Shown here: in pieces, positions 1 to 12,175 of the stretch
Numbering within the stretch: position 1 is the stretch's first letter
Layout of the letters: the number at the start of each line of letters is the position of its first letter
Origin: Homalodisca vitripennis
Taxonomy: Eukaryota; Arthropoda; Insecta; Hemiptera; Cicadellidae
NCBI RefSeq assembly: GCF_021130785.1
Contig: NC_060213.1
Coordinates: 95,286,501 to 95,350,500 of the forward strand
Direction of reading: 5' to 3'
DNA length: 64,000 nucleotides
Notes under the pieces: generated by a model
Told to the model about the DNA's origin: nothing
Seen by the model: only the letters and a program-made list of their open reading frames with translations
Database searches by the model: none
Position numbers and translations under genes: made by a program

Positions 1-2459
1 GGTATAAACTGGCTAACTAGCATATGGATTTCATTGTAGGGTTATCATTAAAAACCGCAGTTAATTGATCAAATTAAATCTGGTATAAAAATAATTCCTC
101 ATTAAAAGTTGTTTTTAACAATAGTTCTTAAACATTGACCTCCAATAATTTACTAAGAGTATTATTATTATAATTAAAATCATAATCATTATAGTTTTAT
201 TGTCATTTTGATTAGAAGTTTTGTAATTTCTGGTAGGTTAATCTACCTAATAGAATCAGTCGGAAATTTCCTAAAATAATACAACAATACAATCCTTGTA
301 CAATAATATTCCAAACATTTTGATTGTATTGTTTCCTTATGTGCACGTTATGTAATTGTATCTATTTTATTGATTTGTTTAGTACAATTAAAAACCTCCT
401 GAACTTTTTCTTGTGAGATCTCTGCTTCTACAAATCCAAGCCGAAAATGATATAGTAAAAAATGGTTTGTATCTGTGTTTAAATTTTCTTACACAATTTC
501 CTTCTCCGCTTTATATAATTATCCTTATTTTCAATACGTTCTATGTCCTATCAACTTTCCTTCAATACTAAGAAAAATACGTATAAGATCAATTAGCCCG
601 GTAAACCAAAAACATAGTTTAACTTTTTATAGCAATTTCAATTTAACTAATTAAATATTAAGGTGTAACTGGACTGTAGAAAATAGAGAAAATAAACCTA
701 CCTCATGGTAGTAAAAATCACGTTATTTATAATTAACACTTGAATACAAAATAATGCCAAGTAATACTCAAGCCATTCGCGGAAGCAGTGAATGTTAACA
801 GAAAATTAAATTGGCAATAAGGCCATGAACTCTAGTTTCATCCATTAATTAAACTCAAATTATAAAATCTGCATGTATTTTTATACTTTTCTGCACACCA
901 ACACAATTTCCAACAAACTAGTTTTATTGTCGGCGAATTCCTGGAACTAACTATTGACAAAAATGTTTCAATTAAAACTTTGATCACTTATCGTGTAGTA
1001 TAATGTTTTTCTTTAATTTTATTAAGTATAATTTATTCTGTGTTTATAGTGGTTATTTAAAGGAATACTAGAAAATATAACAGTATTATGGACATTTGCA
1101 ATGGTTAAATGTTACAAAATATATAACACAAGGTTTTGAACAATTTAAATTTAACATCGTCAGGTGGGAAGATGGTTAGTACATAAAAATATAATGTTCA
1201 GCAATGGACTAATATAATAAAGGGAAGAACTAAAAAAGAAACAGAAACTATTAAGCATACTCCAAAATTGCTTGGAGTTCAGAAAGGAGTAAATTAACTC
1301 ATCTGCTGTCATTGCAAAGTATGCAAGTCCTAAAAATTTGCCAAAAAACAACTAAATAGATTACCTACAAAGACTTTACTAATGAAACAAACCTCAACCA
1401 ACAAAATTCGTAAACAAATCGTGATATTAAAGTCTAAGGACCAAAAATATTGCCGGCGGCAGCCTTTACAATTGCCAATCCAGACTATCTCCTCCCTGTT
1501 TCAATGTTTAAGATGACTACAGGCCGCGATGCCGCGGGAAGTGCCGACTTCTTCTTGTTAGTGTTTTATCTGAGCTGCTGTGACGTGTGTTAGTACTCTT
1601 GTATTCTCGTGCTCGAGACTTTTGATCGTTACTTGCATCCTGTATAAAGAAACGAAGTAGGTTCATTTTCTCGTGTCTAAACTCCAAGATTTTCTCGTTT
1701 AATATTTTCTTTTTTCCTTTCACTGTTTTTTTAGTTGCGGCCTATTACTGCAAATTCTATTTTTATACACTATTTATCAGCTTTTCCAATAAGGAGAACA
1801 GATTTCAGTCCATGTGTAATAAATATTCAAACGTCTTTTGGGTGTAAAATACTACAATTATATACTATTCAGGGTGAGCTTTTGTAAGACACATGGAATT
1901 AAATAGTTTTCATTGCCCTCTAGAAAACTTAGAAATTAAAAATGATCAGGTATTTATTTCAATATAATCCTTTTGTATAGTGGAAAAACAATACTAAGGT
2001 CGCATAAAATATTTAGCTTTCAATTTAATTCGATTAAATATTTATACAGGACTGAATCAATATCTTAAATAAAACTACGAGAATACGCCGATATCGGCTA
2101 AACACTTAATGTATGCCACTATTTCAGGTAAAAGTTTTACTGGAAGGAATTGGACCAACCCATTTAAGCAACATCATTTTGACACACCGCGGTCAACCGT
2201 AGTCCCATACTGTGGCGTGGCGTATGCTCCACATACAGTACTGGGTTTATAACCTGACATGTAAACATGTCAGGATCACACATTAAGGGTGTTAAGCGGA
2301 CTTGTAAGAAATAAATCAGTTATACAGAATGTGGTGGTTTGCAAAAATTTGGGCAAAAGAACTATTTGTTTCATTTAGAGTAAGCATAAGAGTTATATAT
2401 AAACCGAAATCATTCTGAGAAGAGTCCTCTTTAATTATTCAACTAACTATTGTAACTAT
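1..2459. other. AT-rich noncoding stretch
   Basis: No convincing coding region, RNA gene or element ends were recognised. Open frames are short and low-complexity. A less AT-rich patch at about 1450-1740 has a 68-codon minus-strand frame with no recognisable motif. A perfect palindrome at 2253-2274 is listed separately. Confidence 0.6.
2253..2274. repeat. perfect 22-bp palindrome
   Basis: Two 10-base arms (CCTGACATGT and its exact complement) flank a 2-base centre. An imperfect inverted pair around a TACTGTG / CACATACAGTA stem lies just before it at about 2200-2245. Function is unknown; it could be the end of an old element or chance. Confidence 0.8.
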
Positions 2460-3570
2460 TTCATTGCTGATTACAAAATTAGTAATTCGGAAATTCAGGG
2501 ATATCAGGATTACTGAGGGTCTCAGAAATTACGCTGCACTTTGTGTGATTAAGTTACACGATTGTATGCATTATTGTTGTATGTATTGATTTATCAGGTT
2601 TAGGAGGACAGGGAAAGTCTTGACGATAATGTTCTGTGTTATCAAACACCACTCGTATGTTAAGTGGGAGGAAATCAAGCCACAATACGTCGTCATCAGA
2701 ACCTGAATATGGCAAGTTTGATCGCAATTGTGGGTAAATGGAATCATATTTATATTGAGTATTATGTGTGTCCTCAATTATTGATCCTGTAATTTATATA
2801 AAGACTAGCTCATACGAAGCGGCAGCTTGTACGTTGCTGGAATAAGGAGTTAAATTTAAAGATCTGGTAGTTGATTAGCTGTAGGAAATATATTTACGCT
2901 ATACGTAGCAAAATAGTGTACTTAGGGAGTGGAGTTGTAGGTAGGTAAAAAATAAATAATTACTAAAAACATAAGTAATTTAAAATATGGAAGAATAGCG
3001 ATTTTAATGGTTGATTAGTTTAAAATGAAACAACCATGGAGGAAATTGTACGATATAATTGATCTATTGGTTTGGTAAATACATTGTTTATTGATTAAAT
3101 TACATGCAGAATTAATTGATTACTTTAGTATTATGTGTATAATTAATGCTCCTTTGAGATTTAAACTCGTCCGTGGTTTCCGCTGATTTATGGTAACAGC
3201 ACGTTTCCGTGTATTAATTATTATAATAGATCAGCCCAGCACGCTCTAGCGTATGGACGAGCACTATGCTCTAACGTGTGCTGCCGCAGGTGTTCTTCAG
3301 GGGTATTATCTCTACCCAAATATCTTTAACACTATAATAATGTCTTTTTTCAAATATTACACTCAATTTTTATTAGGAATGATATGAAGCTGGTTGCACA
3401 TATCCATTAAGAAGGTGTTAATTTATTCTTTAGATGTTTGATGATATTAAAGAGGCAATGCCATGAAAACAATTGTTTAAAGTTTCATAGTGTATTTAGA
3501 AGACCTCTACACATTCATAAAATTACCGGTTAATGAGATTATTGCATAACAGCTTTTCTTCGATTAAAAC
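2460..3570. repeat. dispersed repeat, copy 1 (about 1.1 kb)
   Basis: This stretch aligns by eye, in the same orientation, with 41860-42870. Shared blocks include TAATTGATCT followed by TTGGTAAATACATT, the run CTACCCAAA-ATCTTTAACACTATA, a GAAGCGGC-GCTT-TACGTT block and GTGTATTTAGAAGACCT near the end. Its last 130 bases (3440-3570) also match 52108-52240 in inverted orientation, where the plus strand resembles a transposase. Many indels separate the copies, so it is old. I see no clear terminal repeats; the class is unknown. Confidence 0.65.
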
Positions 3571-6080
3571 TTTTTAACCTTTTTTATATTTGCAACCCCT
3601 CAATTGCCCAAAATTAGACAATTTACAATTACTGAACTGTCTGTGGGTGTTATTAATAAAGATTATATTGAAAAATATATATGAAGTCTGAATGAGCATG
3701 CTAGAATTGTCGTATATATACTTATAACTACTACGAAATACCACAATTTTCTATTTATACAGCATAGAATGTCGTCTTTTAAAAGTGAACTGAACGGCCT
3801 CCTACTAATTGGCTATTTAGTTATTGTTGTAGTTAGTAATTCTTCTTTATATTCTTATATTCAGAGATAGCTAATAGTTCATATTTACTGTACGATTAGT
3901 AGACGGACCGCGTATCTTTAATTTGATGTATAACGCAGCCTTCTTTGCCAATTAAAATTGTTACGTTAATCCAAACTTAGCTTGTTTAAAAATTGGAGAA
4001 AATGGTTGAGGTCGAAAATATTAATAATCTCTGTGTTGTTTTTAAATGTAGTTTTAAGATAATAAATTAAATCGGAAAGTATGATAAAAGAAAATCCTTT
4101 GATGGTAAAATAGAAAAATCCCTTTTTTTAATCTAATAATACATTAACATGGAACTAATTTTAAAACGTGTGGTTTAAATATAGCTTGAGAATTATATGT
4201 CACCAATATTTAGATTGTAACTTTTAGGGATCGAAGCAGCTAAACCAAATGTTAACAGGTATACAATAGTTTGATAAATGAATTTCAAATTTCATAAGGT
4301 GGTTTGGTAGTTTTCACTATATAAATAGTGGTTGGGTGGTCTGAAACATATTTTATATAATCAATATTTTATTTATACGTATATTACTCTTTAAGAAACC
4401 TGGGTTGCATTAATTTATGTTGTATTTTACGTAGCCTTTAAACATCCATGAGATTATTAATGCCAACTTTGGAAACGTCTCTTCATTTGTATTACATATC
4501 ATTTCAACATCAGACAAAATAACATGACAAGCTATAAACGGCTCTCATGAGCAACGCAATGAGATCTGCAATAATCCTTATTTCGGTAAGGATTATATAA
4601 AGGAATATGTTGCTACGCACTCCTATAGATAATACTGGACTAAGAAAGTGAGATTAGGAGTTCCAAATACAGTATTAATGCGAACCTAACGTAGAGCACA
4701 ATACATGCAGAACCCATACAGAAACTTTTAGACGTATCAGAGGAATACAAGGACGAAGTCTAGTTATATACAGTCTACACTATTCTGGACAGACTACAGC
4801 AGCAACACACTCCTGATTGGATTATATTTACCTGACCAAGGGTTGCTTGTAACCCAAATCGTACTTGAGTTATGTATCTATTTTTACCAACTTACTTTAG
4901 ATGGCGATTTTATGGATATTTAATATTAGATGGATATTTAATAATTTTGAGTTTTACATTGATAAAAACTATAAGGTATCTTCACTTTCGTTAGAATCAC
5001 CGAATTTAATTTTTCCGTTATCAGAAATTTAATTGTTGTAAAGGTATTTCGATAGATTTTATGTAAAATAAGATTTTCGTATGTCTAAAAAAACGTATGT
5101 CTTCAAATAAATTAAAATAATAAACAGCTAGCTAGAAATAACGTATTTTTCAGTTAGCAAAATTTGAACATATATCGTAGTACTCATGCTATCTTAATTA
5201 TTTACAATACATTTAATTGACACATAATGATTTTAGATTTTTTAAAGAATATTTTCTGTGATATAAAAGACATTGGTATTGTAAATAGGATTACATACTT
5301 CTAAATGATATGTATTATCATACCAATATAATTTATTACATGATACGATATAATCAATGCAAAAATATGAAGTTAACGTTAATTGATAAATTATAAAGGA
5401 TATTAAAAGTTTCTTTTTGATCCCTCTATCATGTAAACAGCTAATCTTTTAAAATAATGATTCCAGGTTTTCAACAATTTATAAAAACAGAAAAAAAACA
5501 CCTTATAGGCTAACCGTCTATCTGTAATCCTTTCATACATTTTTAAAATTCATATATTAAATTCTACTAACGTATAATTAAAACAATATTTTACAGTGGA
5601 TTTTCAAGATTAAACTCAAAAAACCGTCTTCTGAATGTATTAAATAAAATTACTTCTTCGTATGATAATTCCCTAACATCGTTAGACGAGGGTCATTTTG
5701 GACCCCTTTATCACAATATAAGTACACCATTCGCACGTTCTATTTCAGATACTCATAAGAGACTTTGAAATTTTTGACAAAAACAGTTTCTTTAGCGCAG
5801 CGAGTGAAAGACAACCAACAATTAATGTTGTTAACCATTTATTTGTTTGTCTTGATTTTACGCACCTCTTCCATTTCACCTTTGCTGTATCTCTTATAGT
5901 TTCCAAGATCCATTCAGTGTGCATAACATTTGGAACACTATTTATACATAAATACATAACATATGTGTAATACATTTATTGTACATTCATTTAACGGCCA
6001 ATACATTGTGCTTACGAATATTCAACTATAGAATATATCAATAACTGCCATGTAAATTTCTATACCTGAAAGTTTCCTAA
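3571..6080. other. AT-rich noncoding stretch
   Basis: Nothing coding is supported. A hairpin with perfect 10-base arms (ATAATCCTTA / TAAGGATTAT, 6-base loop) lies at 4571-4596. The 76-codon minus-strand frame at 5745-5975 has no motif I recognise and looks like a chance frame. Confidence 0.6.
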
Positions 6081-7255
6081 GAAAATGAAATGAAATGAAA
6101 AATGTCTTTATTGAATACAACGAAAAAGCATACTCAATTGGCGAGGTTAGTCCTCTCTTACACCTAACCATAAATTAACAAACTGTACTATTAGTGTAAA
6201 ACAAGAGCCACAATATAGTCTACATTACTATTTTACATTCAAAAATGATAATCTATATTTATGTAAAGTACTAAAATTAAAAGAAGTTTCTTTATGAAAC
6301 TAAAACTAAATGAATAAAATAGAACTTACAAAGAAATTAACAGACATTCACCCATCACCATTCATACAAAGCCATCGTCCCATACCCTATGCCACGATAT
6401 CGTCAACCCGACGAGCCCAAAACAGATGGTCCTTAAGCACCCACCGAAACCGCTCCCACTACGAATACCTCTGATATGATCCGGGATATTATTCCAGAGT
6501 CGACAAGTGGAGACTGTGAATGATTTACTGTAAATTGAAGATCTATTAAAATTAATAGACAAACAAAATGGGCTCTAATTAGAGTATTCCAATTGCTTGT
6601 TTCAGAAATGAAAGAAAAACGTAAGACAAGTAAGAAGGGGAACAATCGTTATACAAAATAGAATGTAACATGCTAAGAAAGTGGAACTGACGTAGTAGAT
6701 GCAATTTTAGCAGATGTAACTGATTGATGAAGGGTGTTATATGGTCATATCGTCTAAGGTTGAAGATAAAGCGAACACAATAATTTTGAGCACGTTGTAA
6801 CCGTCATGTCCTTTATAAATTCGCCACAGTAATTAAAATGGCAGAAAATCAGGTTCTTCACTAGCATTAATTACAAATTCAAGAGTAAATAAATAGCAAA
6901 TTGCTTAAGACTATGAATACCAGCAAATACCCTGCCACAAGTCTCAGCAACCTTATCGGCCCAACTAAGAGTTTTTGTAATAGTCAATCCAAGATTTTTG
7001 ACATTGTCACTGTATGAAAGAGGACGACCGTTCAATGTGAGTGTAGGAGAGCTGTTCAAGTCGATACTGCTCAGAAGTCTGGAAGTTCCAATAAGAATAG
7101 TTTGAGTCTTGCTTTCGTTAAGTTTTAGTCCGTGTTTGAAGGCCCACTATGCAATAGCGTCAATGTCAGTGTTCATGTCAGTAACATCGTTTGGATAGTT
7201 TGAAACGGGAAAGTGACTGTATATTTTCAAATCGTCGGCATACAGGTGAAAAAAT
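6081..7255 (-). pseudogene. LINE A: 5'-truncated non-LTR retrotransposon (reverse transcriptase C-terminus)
   Basis: Reads on the minus strand from about 7255 to a pentanucleotide tail at 6081-6100, (CATTT)n on the element's sense strand. Translation starts at the YADD box of the reverse transcriptase catalytic centre (7231-7242). It continues through the thumb region, including the stretch LNGRPLSYSDNVKNLGL and a following TLSWADKV. Around 6400-6540 it shows a C-terminal block with SFTVSTCRLWNNIPDHIR, typical of LINE open reading frame 2 ends. An in-frame TAG at 7147-7149 and further stops and frameshifts break it. The fingers, palm A motif and endonuclease are absent, so this is a dead 5'-truncated copy. 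The clade is not certain; it is Jockey/CR1-like in style. Confidence 0.8.
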
Positions 7256-8960
7256 TAGTGTTTAATAATTAATTGCAGTTAAATCGTTCTATAGTTGTTT
7301 ATAAAACATTACACATTACATTTATAATGACTGCAATAAGGGTAAAATGTTTATAACACAACTCTTTAAAATTAATTGTCCAATGCAAATACAGTATAGT
7401 CACACTATTCCGAAAATTTACCTGTTGCAAACAGAGTTCGGAAAAAGTGCCGAATACAAATTTTTTCATCAATAACAAATAATTAAATCTTTGATTTTTT
7501 ATTTTAAAATGTAAATAAAGATGATTAGAAGAAAGTATAAATGAAAAAAAGTTTTAGAAAAAAATACATTTATTGTTATACTAAATATACTGTACAAGGA
7601 CGGTTAACAAAGACATTCTGGTGCTTAGGGCCTATGTTTGAGGAAAACGCTAAACTAATTTATATACACTTAAGAAGAAAAGTCGGCGATTTTTTCTAAC
7701 GAAGTGCAGTGAATCGACTTGAAAATGCAATATTCCCCATCGCCGCATAAACATAACATAATTGGGTGTTCATGAAGCTTGTTCAACATAGCGTAAATCG
7801 AGGTCAAGAGCATTTACTACGTCTGAGAGTGATTAAAGTGCCATTCCCTTACGATGTTCACTTGTTCACTTGTTCAAGATCCGATCAATGCCGGTATTTC
7901 GATATTATTTATAAAATCCGCCTATTAAACATTTTCGCGAATCCAGTGTTCTGATTAAGTTGTGTGTTATGATTAATTAGTTCTGATTAGCGAGACAATT
8001 TAGGATGTATTCCTTAAAATATGGGACTGATTTCAAAAATTGTGTGAGTAACTTTCATTTTGTACAGTTAAAATTATTTGTAGTATTTTTGTTCTTTGGT
8101 TTTAATAAAAGTATTGAAGTTGGTATATTTTTATGTAACAATGTTTTTTTCTCATAATAATGTAATATACGTCAGTCACACGTGCAATATGAGCAACATG
8201 CTTTGTAAAGTTATAGATGTTTTATTCACATGCATCATCATTCTGTAAACTCTGTAATTCTAAATGTATTACGAAATACCAAAAAGACGTATTAGAGCGG
8301 TTACGGAGGCCCCGCTAGCCATTATAGTAGTTGTACTATTATAATAACACTTGGCAGTCTGGCGGTTTGCGCGTTCAGACGAGCAGGCGCTCCACCGGAT
8401 GTGGAAAGTCAAGAGACATTTTCAATTAAATCAGTAGTAAAAATCAATCATTTTAAAATTTGGCCTTCCAAATAAAACGCCCAAGATAATGAATTAAAGA
8501 TCTCCATAACAAGACCAATGTCGAATTGTTTCAAACCGCGCGGGCGGTTACGAATAAACGTTATGGTGGTAGTTTGTAATAACGTTTGTTATATAAATCT
8601 AAAATTTTATTATAAGAAAACAGTTAAAATGTAACTACATTTGTTTAAAATATTTCATAATCGCCTTACTAATTTCCGAGCTACGAGTCTTAAAAAAATA
8701 AGTTGAAAGCTCTAAAAGTTTTACCTTTTTTTGTTATTAACACAAATAAACTTTATTGTTCGTAAAAAGTTTGTATTTTATTTTAGAGTAGCGTATTTAA
8801 TTCATAATTTTTTATGCTATTTAACATTGTAACTGACCGCACATGCAACAAAACTTTTTTAATCCTATTCTTATATTTAATCTAAATTGTATAATTTAAA
8901 GATAAAAATTAACAATTTAACACAATGAATAATTTACGTTACATAATTAAATTTACTTGT
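7256..8960. other. noncoding stretch between LINE A and the CA/TA microsatellite
   Basis: No supported gene. The 62-codon plus frame at 7766-7954 has no recognisable motif. A somewhat GC-richer patch at about 8290-8420 (CGGAGGCCCCGCTAGCC onward) stands out from its AT-rich surroundings but could not be assigned. Confidence 0.55.
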
Positions 8961-8961
8961 A

Positions 8962-8963
<2 letters not shown>

Positions 8964-9048
<85 letters not shown>
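8964..9048. repeat. compound (CA)n-(TA)n microsatellite
   Basis: About 32 CA units run into about 10 TA units. The open frame across it (8925-9167) is a repeat artefact of alternating Thr-His and Tyr-Ile codons. Confidence 0.95.
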
Positions 9049-9920
9049 AGCTTAAAGTCAACTACGAAAAGGTTCGATTTAAAAAAAGTGAAGTACATTT
9101 TATAATTCAACTAGATTATTTTCAGAATAAAAGGAAGCTAGGTTGTTATCTAAATAAACCTATTTAAGATTATATTAGGTTTAACGAAATTGTTTTAAAT
9201 CTATGGCTAAGAATCGCCCTATCACCCTTGCTCATTATTACGAGTATAACTGAAGAAACTGATTTTTAGGTATTAAAGAATATTACCACAACTCTGGTTT
9301 GAATTAAATAATTATTATAATAAAATAGTATATTACCGATTAAATATTAGTAAATGACGAAGTATTTAATTTTAATTCTTAACAAACTACGTCAAAAAGT
9401 ATTGTTTTCTTATTTAAGCATTGCCTTCAAAAAAGTTTTAATTTGGTTGTTTTCCGTACTTTATTTTAAGTGTTAATTTTAAATATTGCACAAAATGCAC
9501 AATTAATCATCTAATTTGCTAATTGAAACTAAGGATTTCATGGAATCATATGCTTATATGTGTAGGATTTAAATCCTTAGAGAAATATGAGAATCATAAT
9601 AATGCAACAAACAAGTCCACATTAATCTTCCATTTCTCCATTCATTATCTTATCTAGAATGCGTAAGTTGTTCGTTATATGAAATGTTACGAAGTGGTTT
9701 TGAGATTTGTGTTTGAAATTTTTATTTTCATATTGATCATGTTTTAAATATACATTTTTAAAATATTCACGTTACCAACTTACTACAACTCAAAAGATTT
9801 AAAAATCATTAGCTCTTATGGTTTATAATTTCACGATAAACTTTCATTACTGTTCAAATTTACTAAAATATTCTGTGTACTTGACTATAGCTAAATTATA
9901 ATCTGTAAAAATTTTGTATT
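9049..9920. other. AT-rich noncoding stretch
   Basis: No gene, element end or RNA structure recognised. Confidence 0.6.
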
Positions 9921-9961
9921 TAGAAATTTAAGTACTATAAAGAATTTTGCAAATAGATATC

Positions 9962-10024
<63 letters not shown>

Positions 10025-10062
10025 ATCTATTTGCAAAATTCTTTATAGTAATTAAATTTCTA
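9921..10062. repeat. 41-bp inverted repeat around a (TA)n core
   Basis: The left arm (9921-9961, starting TAGAAATTTAAG and ending AAATAGATATC) is matched by its complement at 10022-10062 with a single mismatch. The arms flank an almost pure TA run of about 55 bases. The whole could extrude as a cruciform. Extended TA runs continue at about 10076-10091. Confidence 0.9.
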
Positions 10063-10204
10063 TTATATATATTCTATCTATATATATATATGACATGATT
10101 AAGATGAAGTTTATAGTATATTATACATCATAATATCCAAATATAATTAACTTTTAGGAATGTTTGGTTTAATAAAATATTTAAGAAATACGTCACTAAT
10201 TATA

Positions 10205-10254
10205 TACACACACACACACGCACACACGCGCGCGCGCACACAAACACACACACA
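10205..10254. repeat. mixed (CA)n/(CG)n microsatellite
   Basis: Alternating purine-pyrimidine run of CA units with an internal CGCGCGCGC block, a composition able to form Z-DNA. No gene nearby depends on it as far as can be seen. Confidence 0.9.
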
Positions 10255-10650
10255 GTATATGTAGTAGTTTTATATTTATTTAATAAATATTTAAAATTTA
10301 TTACAAAATATTAAATTCATTCAAATATAATGCAGAGTTTATTATTTTATTATATTAAAACTATTTGGAATTATTATATAAAGTCTTTTATTAAAGTTCA
10401 GCGTACTAATTCCTCCACACACTATTCAAAATAAAAACAGTAATATTTTTTATTTGAGTTCAATACAAAGGGTCGAGGCCATTAAAACCTATGTAGGCTC
10501 TTTTCCTTTTCATGATTCCTTATTTCTTTAATTTTTATGTAGGTACGAAATTAAATCTTAAATAGTTTCCTATTATTTAAAGTTTTTTTCTATATTTTAT
10601 TGCATAGTATTTTATTGAGGTATTAGATGTCTTTGATGTTAATTAATATA
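10255..10650. other. AT-rich noncoding stretch
   Basis: Nothing coding is seen. The stretch ends at the TA target dinucleotide (10649-10650) of the mariner-type element. Confidence 0.6.
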
Positions 10651-11371
10651 CAGTGTGGCCCATAAGTCAGTTGTCAATTTTTTTAGACGATATTTTGAAA
10701 TTTTGACTAGCGCAATTGCAGTCTGTTGTGAACTTGACTACAGTTGTTAACACGGCAGCAGTTACGCTAAGTTACTTTACAATAGCAGTTTGAGGTTATG
10801 TTGTTGTATGTTATTTAGTCAACGATGAATAGGAAGTTAAGAAAAAGTCTACAAAGGATGCAGAAAACAATCCACCATTTGAAAATGTTCAGCCGGTTAA
10901 GGAAAGGTTGACATGGCAACAAGATGGCGCTCCTCCTCATTTTAGAGTTATTGTGAGAGACTTTGTCAATGAAAACTTCAATGAATGGATTGGCAGACGG
11001 GGCACTATTGAATGGCCTCCAAGATCCCCAGATATTACGCCCATGGATTTTTCAGTCTGGGGTATTCTCAAAAATGCGGTTTATTCCGTCAAGATTCGTG
11101 ACGTTGATCATTTGAAGGAACGTATAGAATCAGAATTTGAAAACCTACAGTTCCTGAACATTTGCGAACGGATTTGTAATTCAGTGTTGAAAAGATGCAA
11201 TGTTTGTACAGAACAATCACCTATTGTAGGTTAGGTACTCTTTAAAATAATAATTAAAAATAAATAATAATTATTACATTAATAATACTGTACTTTGTAC
11301 AAATAAAGTATTTGTACTTTTCTGGTAACTTTGTATTTTCATTTCTGACAACTGACTTATGGGCCACCCTG
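10651..11371 (+). mobile_element. mariner-type element, internal-deletion derivative with TIRs
   Basis: The ends are inverted repeats of about 25 bases. The left starts CAGTGTGGCCCATAAGTCAG and the right, read inward, starts CAGGGTGGCCCATAAGTCAG. Both continue through TTGTCA and are flanked by TA on each side (10649-10650 and 11372-11373), the duplication expected for Tc1/mariner insertion. At 721 bp it is too short for a full element: the 5' part of the transposase gene is missing. A TIR core (GCCCATAAGTCAG) is shared with the MITE at 56682-57368, pointing to related transposition systems. Confidence 0.9.
10908..11234 (+). pseudogene. transposase C-terminal fragment (IS630/Tc1/mariner superfamily)
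   Basis: The 108-codon frame begins around the second catalytic Asp (WQQDGAPPH). It continues through WIGRRGTIEWPPRSPD, where the last Asp is the likely third catalytic residue about 35 positions on, then TPMDFSVWGILKNAVY and a helical C-terminus. This block is characteristic of the insect mariner-like family with a DUF4817 N-terminal helix-turn-helix. That helix-turn-helix and the first catalytic Asp are lost to an internal deletion, so the fragment cannot be active. The apparent start Met lies inside the former open frame and is not a real initiation site. Confidence 0.88.
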
Positions 11372-11373
11372 TA

Positions 11374-11640
11374 TTTTTAACTGGTCGGAAGAATTATATA
11401 AATATTCAGTCATGAAATAATCTATATATTTTTCGCTAATGTATTTAATGAGGGCTTGCTTCTTTATTACTGGTGCAAGTATTCTTTGGAATAAATCACA
11501 ATTAAATTCAGAACCACTACTGGCCATAACTTCTGGATATAGCACTTTCCACTATGATCCTTGTATAAATAAAATACACGAGTACAAAAGTTCTTATACG
11601 GTATGTTATACTGTAATATTATTTATTACGTTTAATACTA
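11374..11640. other. short spacer between mariner element and LINE B
   Basis: No recognisable content. Overlapping short frames on both strands look like chance. Confidence 0.5.
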
Positions 11641-11876
11641 CAAATCAAATCAAATCAAATCGTTTAATTGCAGTTGACAATATACATTGCATAGCAAACG
11701 TCAATTTTCATGTCTAAATTTTTTCCATTCATCCCACATCAAGGCCACATTTAAACTTACAACATTCAAACATTCACTCCCCATTCATTCCATGCCAATT
11801 ACGCCCACTTTCGGCGCTGAAGTCAGTTTCCTCATCGCGTGGTCTCCCAGTTGAATGCCAGAAACTCATCAACACT

Positions 11877-12175
11877 TTAGAAAGCGTTTGACGCCAGGCA
11901 GAGTTTGATACGAGATTTTAACACCTTGGGCGTTGAGGCATTTTTAATTTTGTTTGGCAATCTGTTTATAAAATGAACACCTGCCTGCGAAGGCAAATGT
12001 TCATAAACCACCGTTCTGCGGATTCCCGATCGGTAGTTATCTCTGCCTCTTGTCTCATATTCATGTATGTCTCGTCCTCTGGTTAAGGCACATTTAAACA
12101 AACAATATAAGGTTGTTTCTAGGATGTAGAGACATGGCAAAGTTAACAGTTGCAAATTTTTAAACGCTGTCCTGC
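11877..12175 (-). pseudogene. LINE B C-terminal domain after frameshift
   Basis: Continues the polyprotein one frame over. It starts around LQLLTLPCLYILETTLYCL and runs through RGRDIHEYETRGRDNYR and HLPSQAGVHFINRLPNKIK. The matching blocks in LINE D (LTLPCLYMF, RGRDFHQYETRARDNFR, LINKLPESVKN) confirm that this is the true C-terminus and that a one-base change near 12180 split the gene. Confidence 0.85.

Noticed and set aside
1517..1723. 68-codon minus frame in a GC-richer patch
   Set aside because: Basic, low-complexity sequence with no motif or repeat partner found in the window.
2460..3570. Reading the dispersed repeat as an LTR
   Set aside because: No TG...CA ends, target duplication, primer site or internal coding region were found between or near the copies.
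8925..9167. 80-codon open frame with Thr-His repeats
   Set aside because: It is a translation of the CA/TA microsatellite with no other coding evidence.
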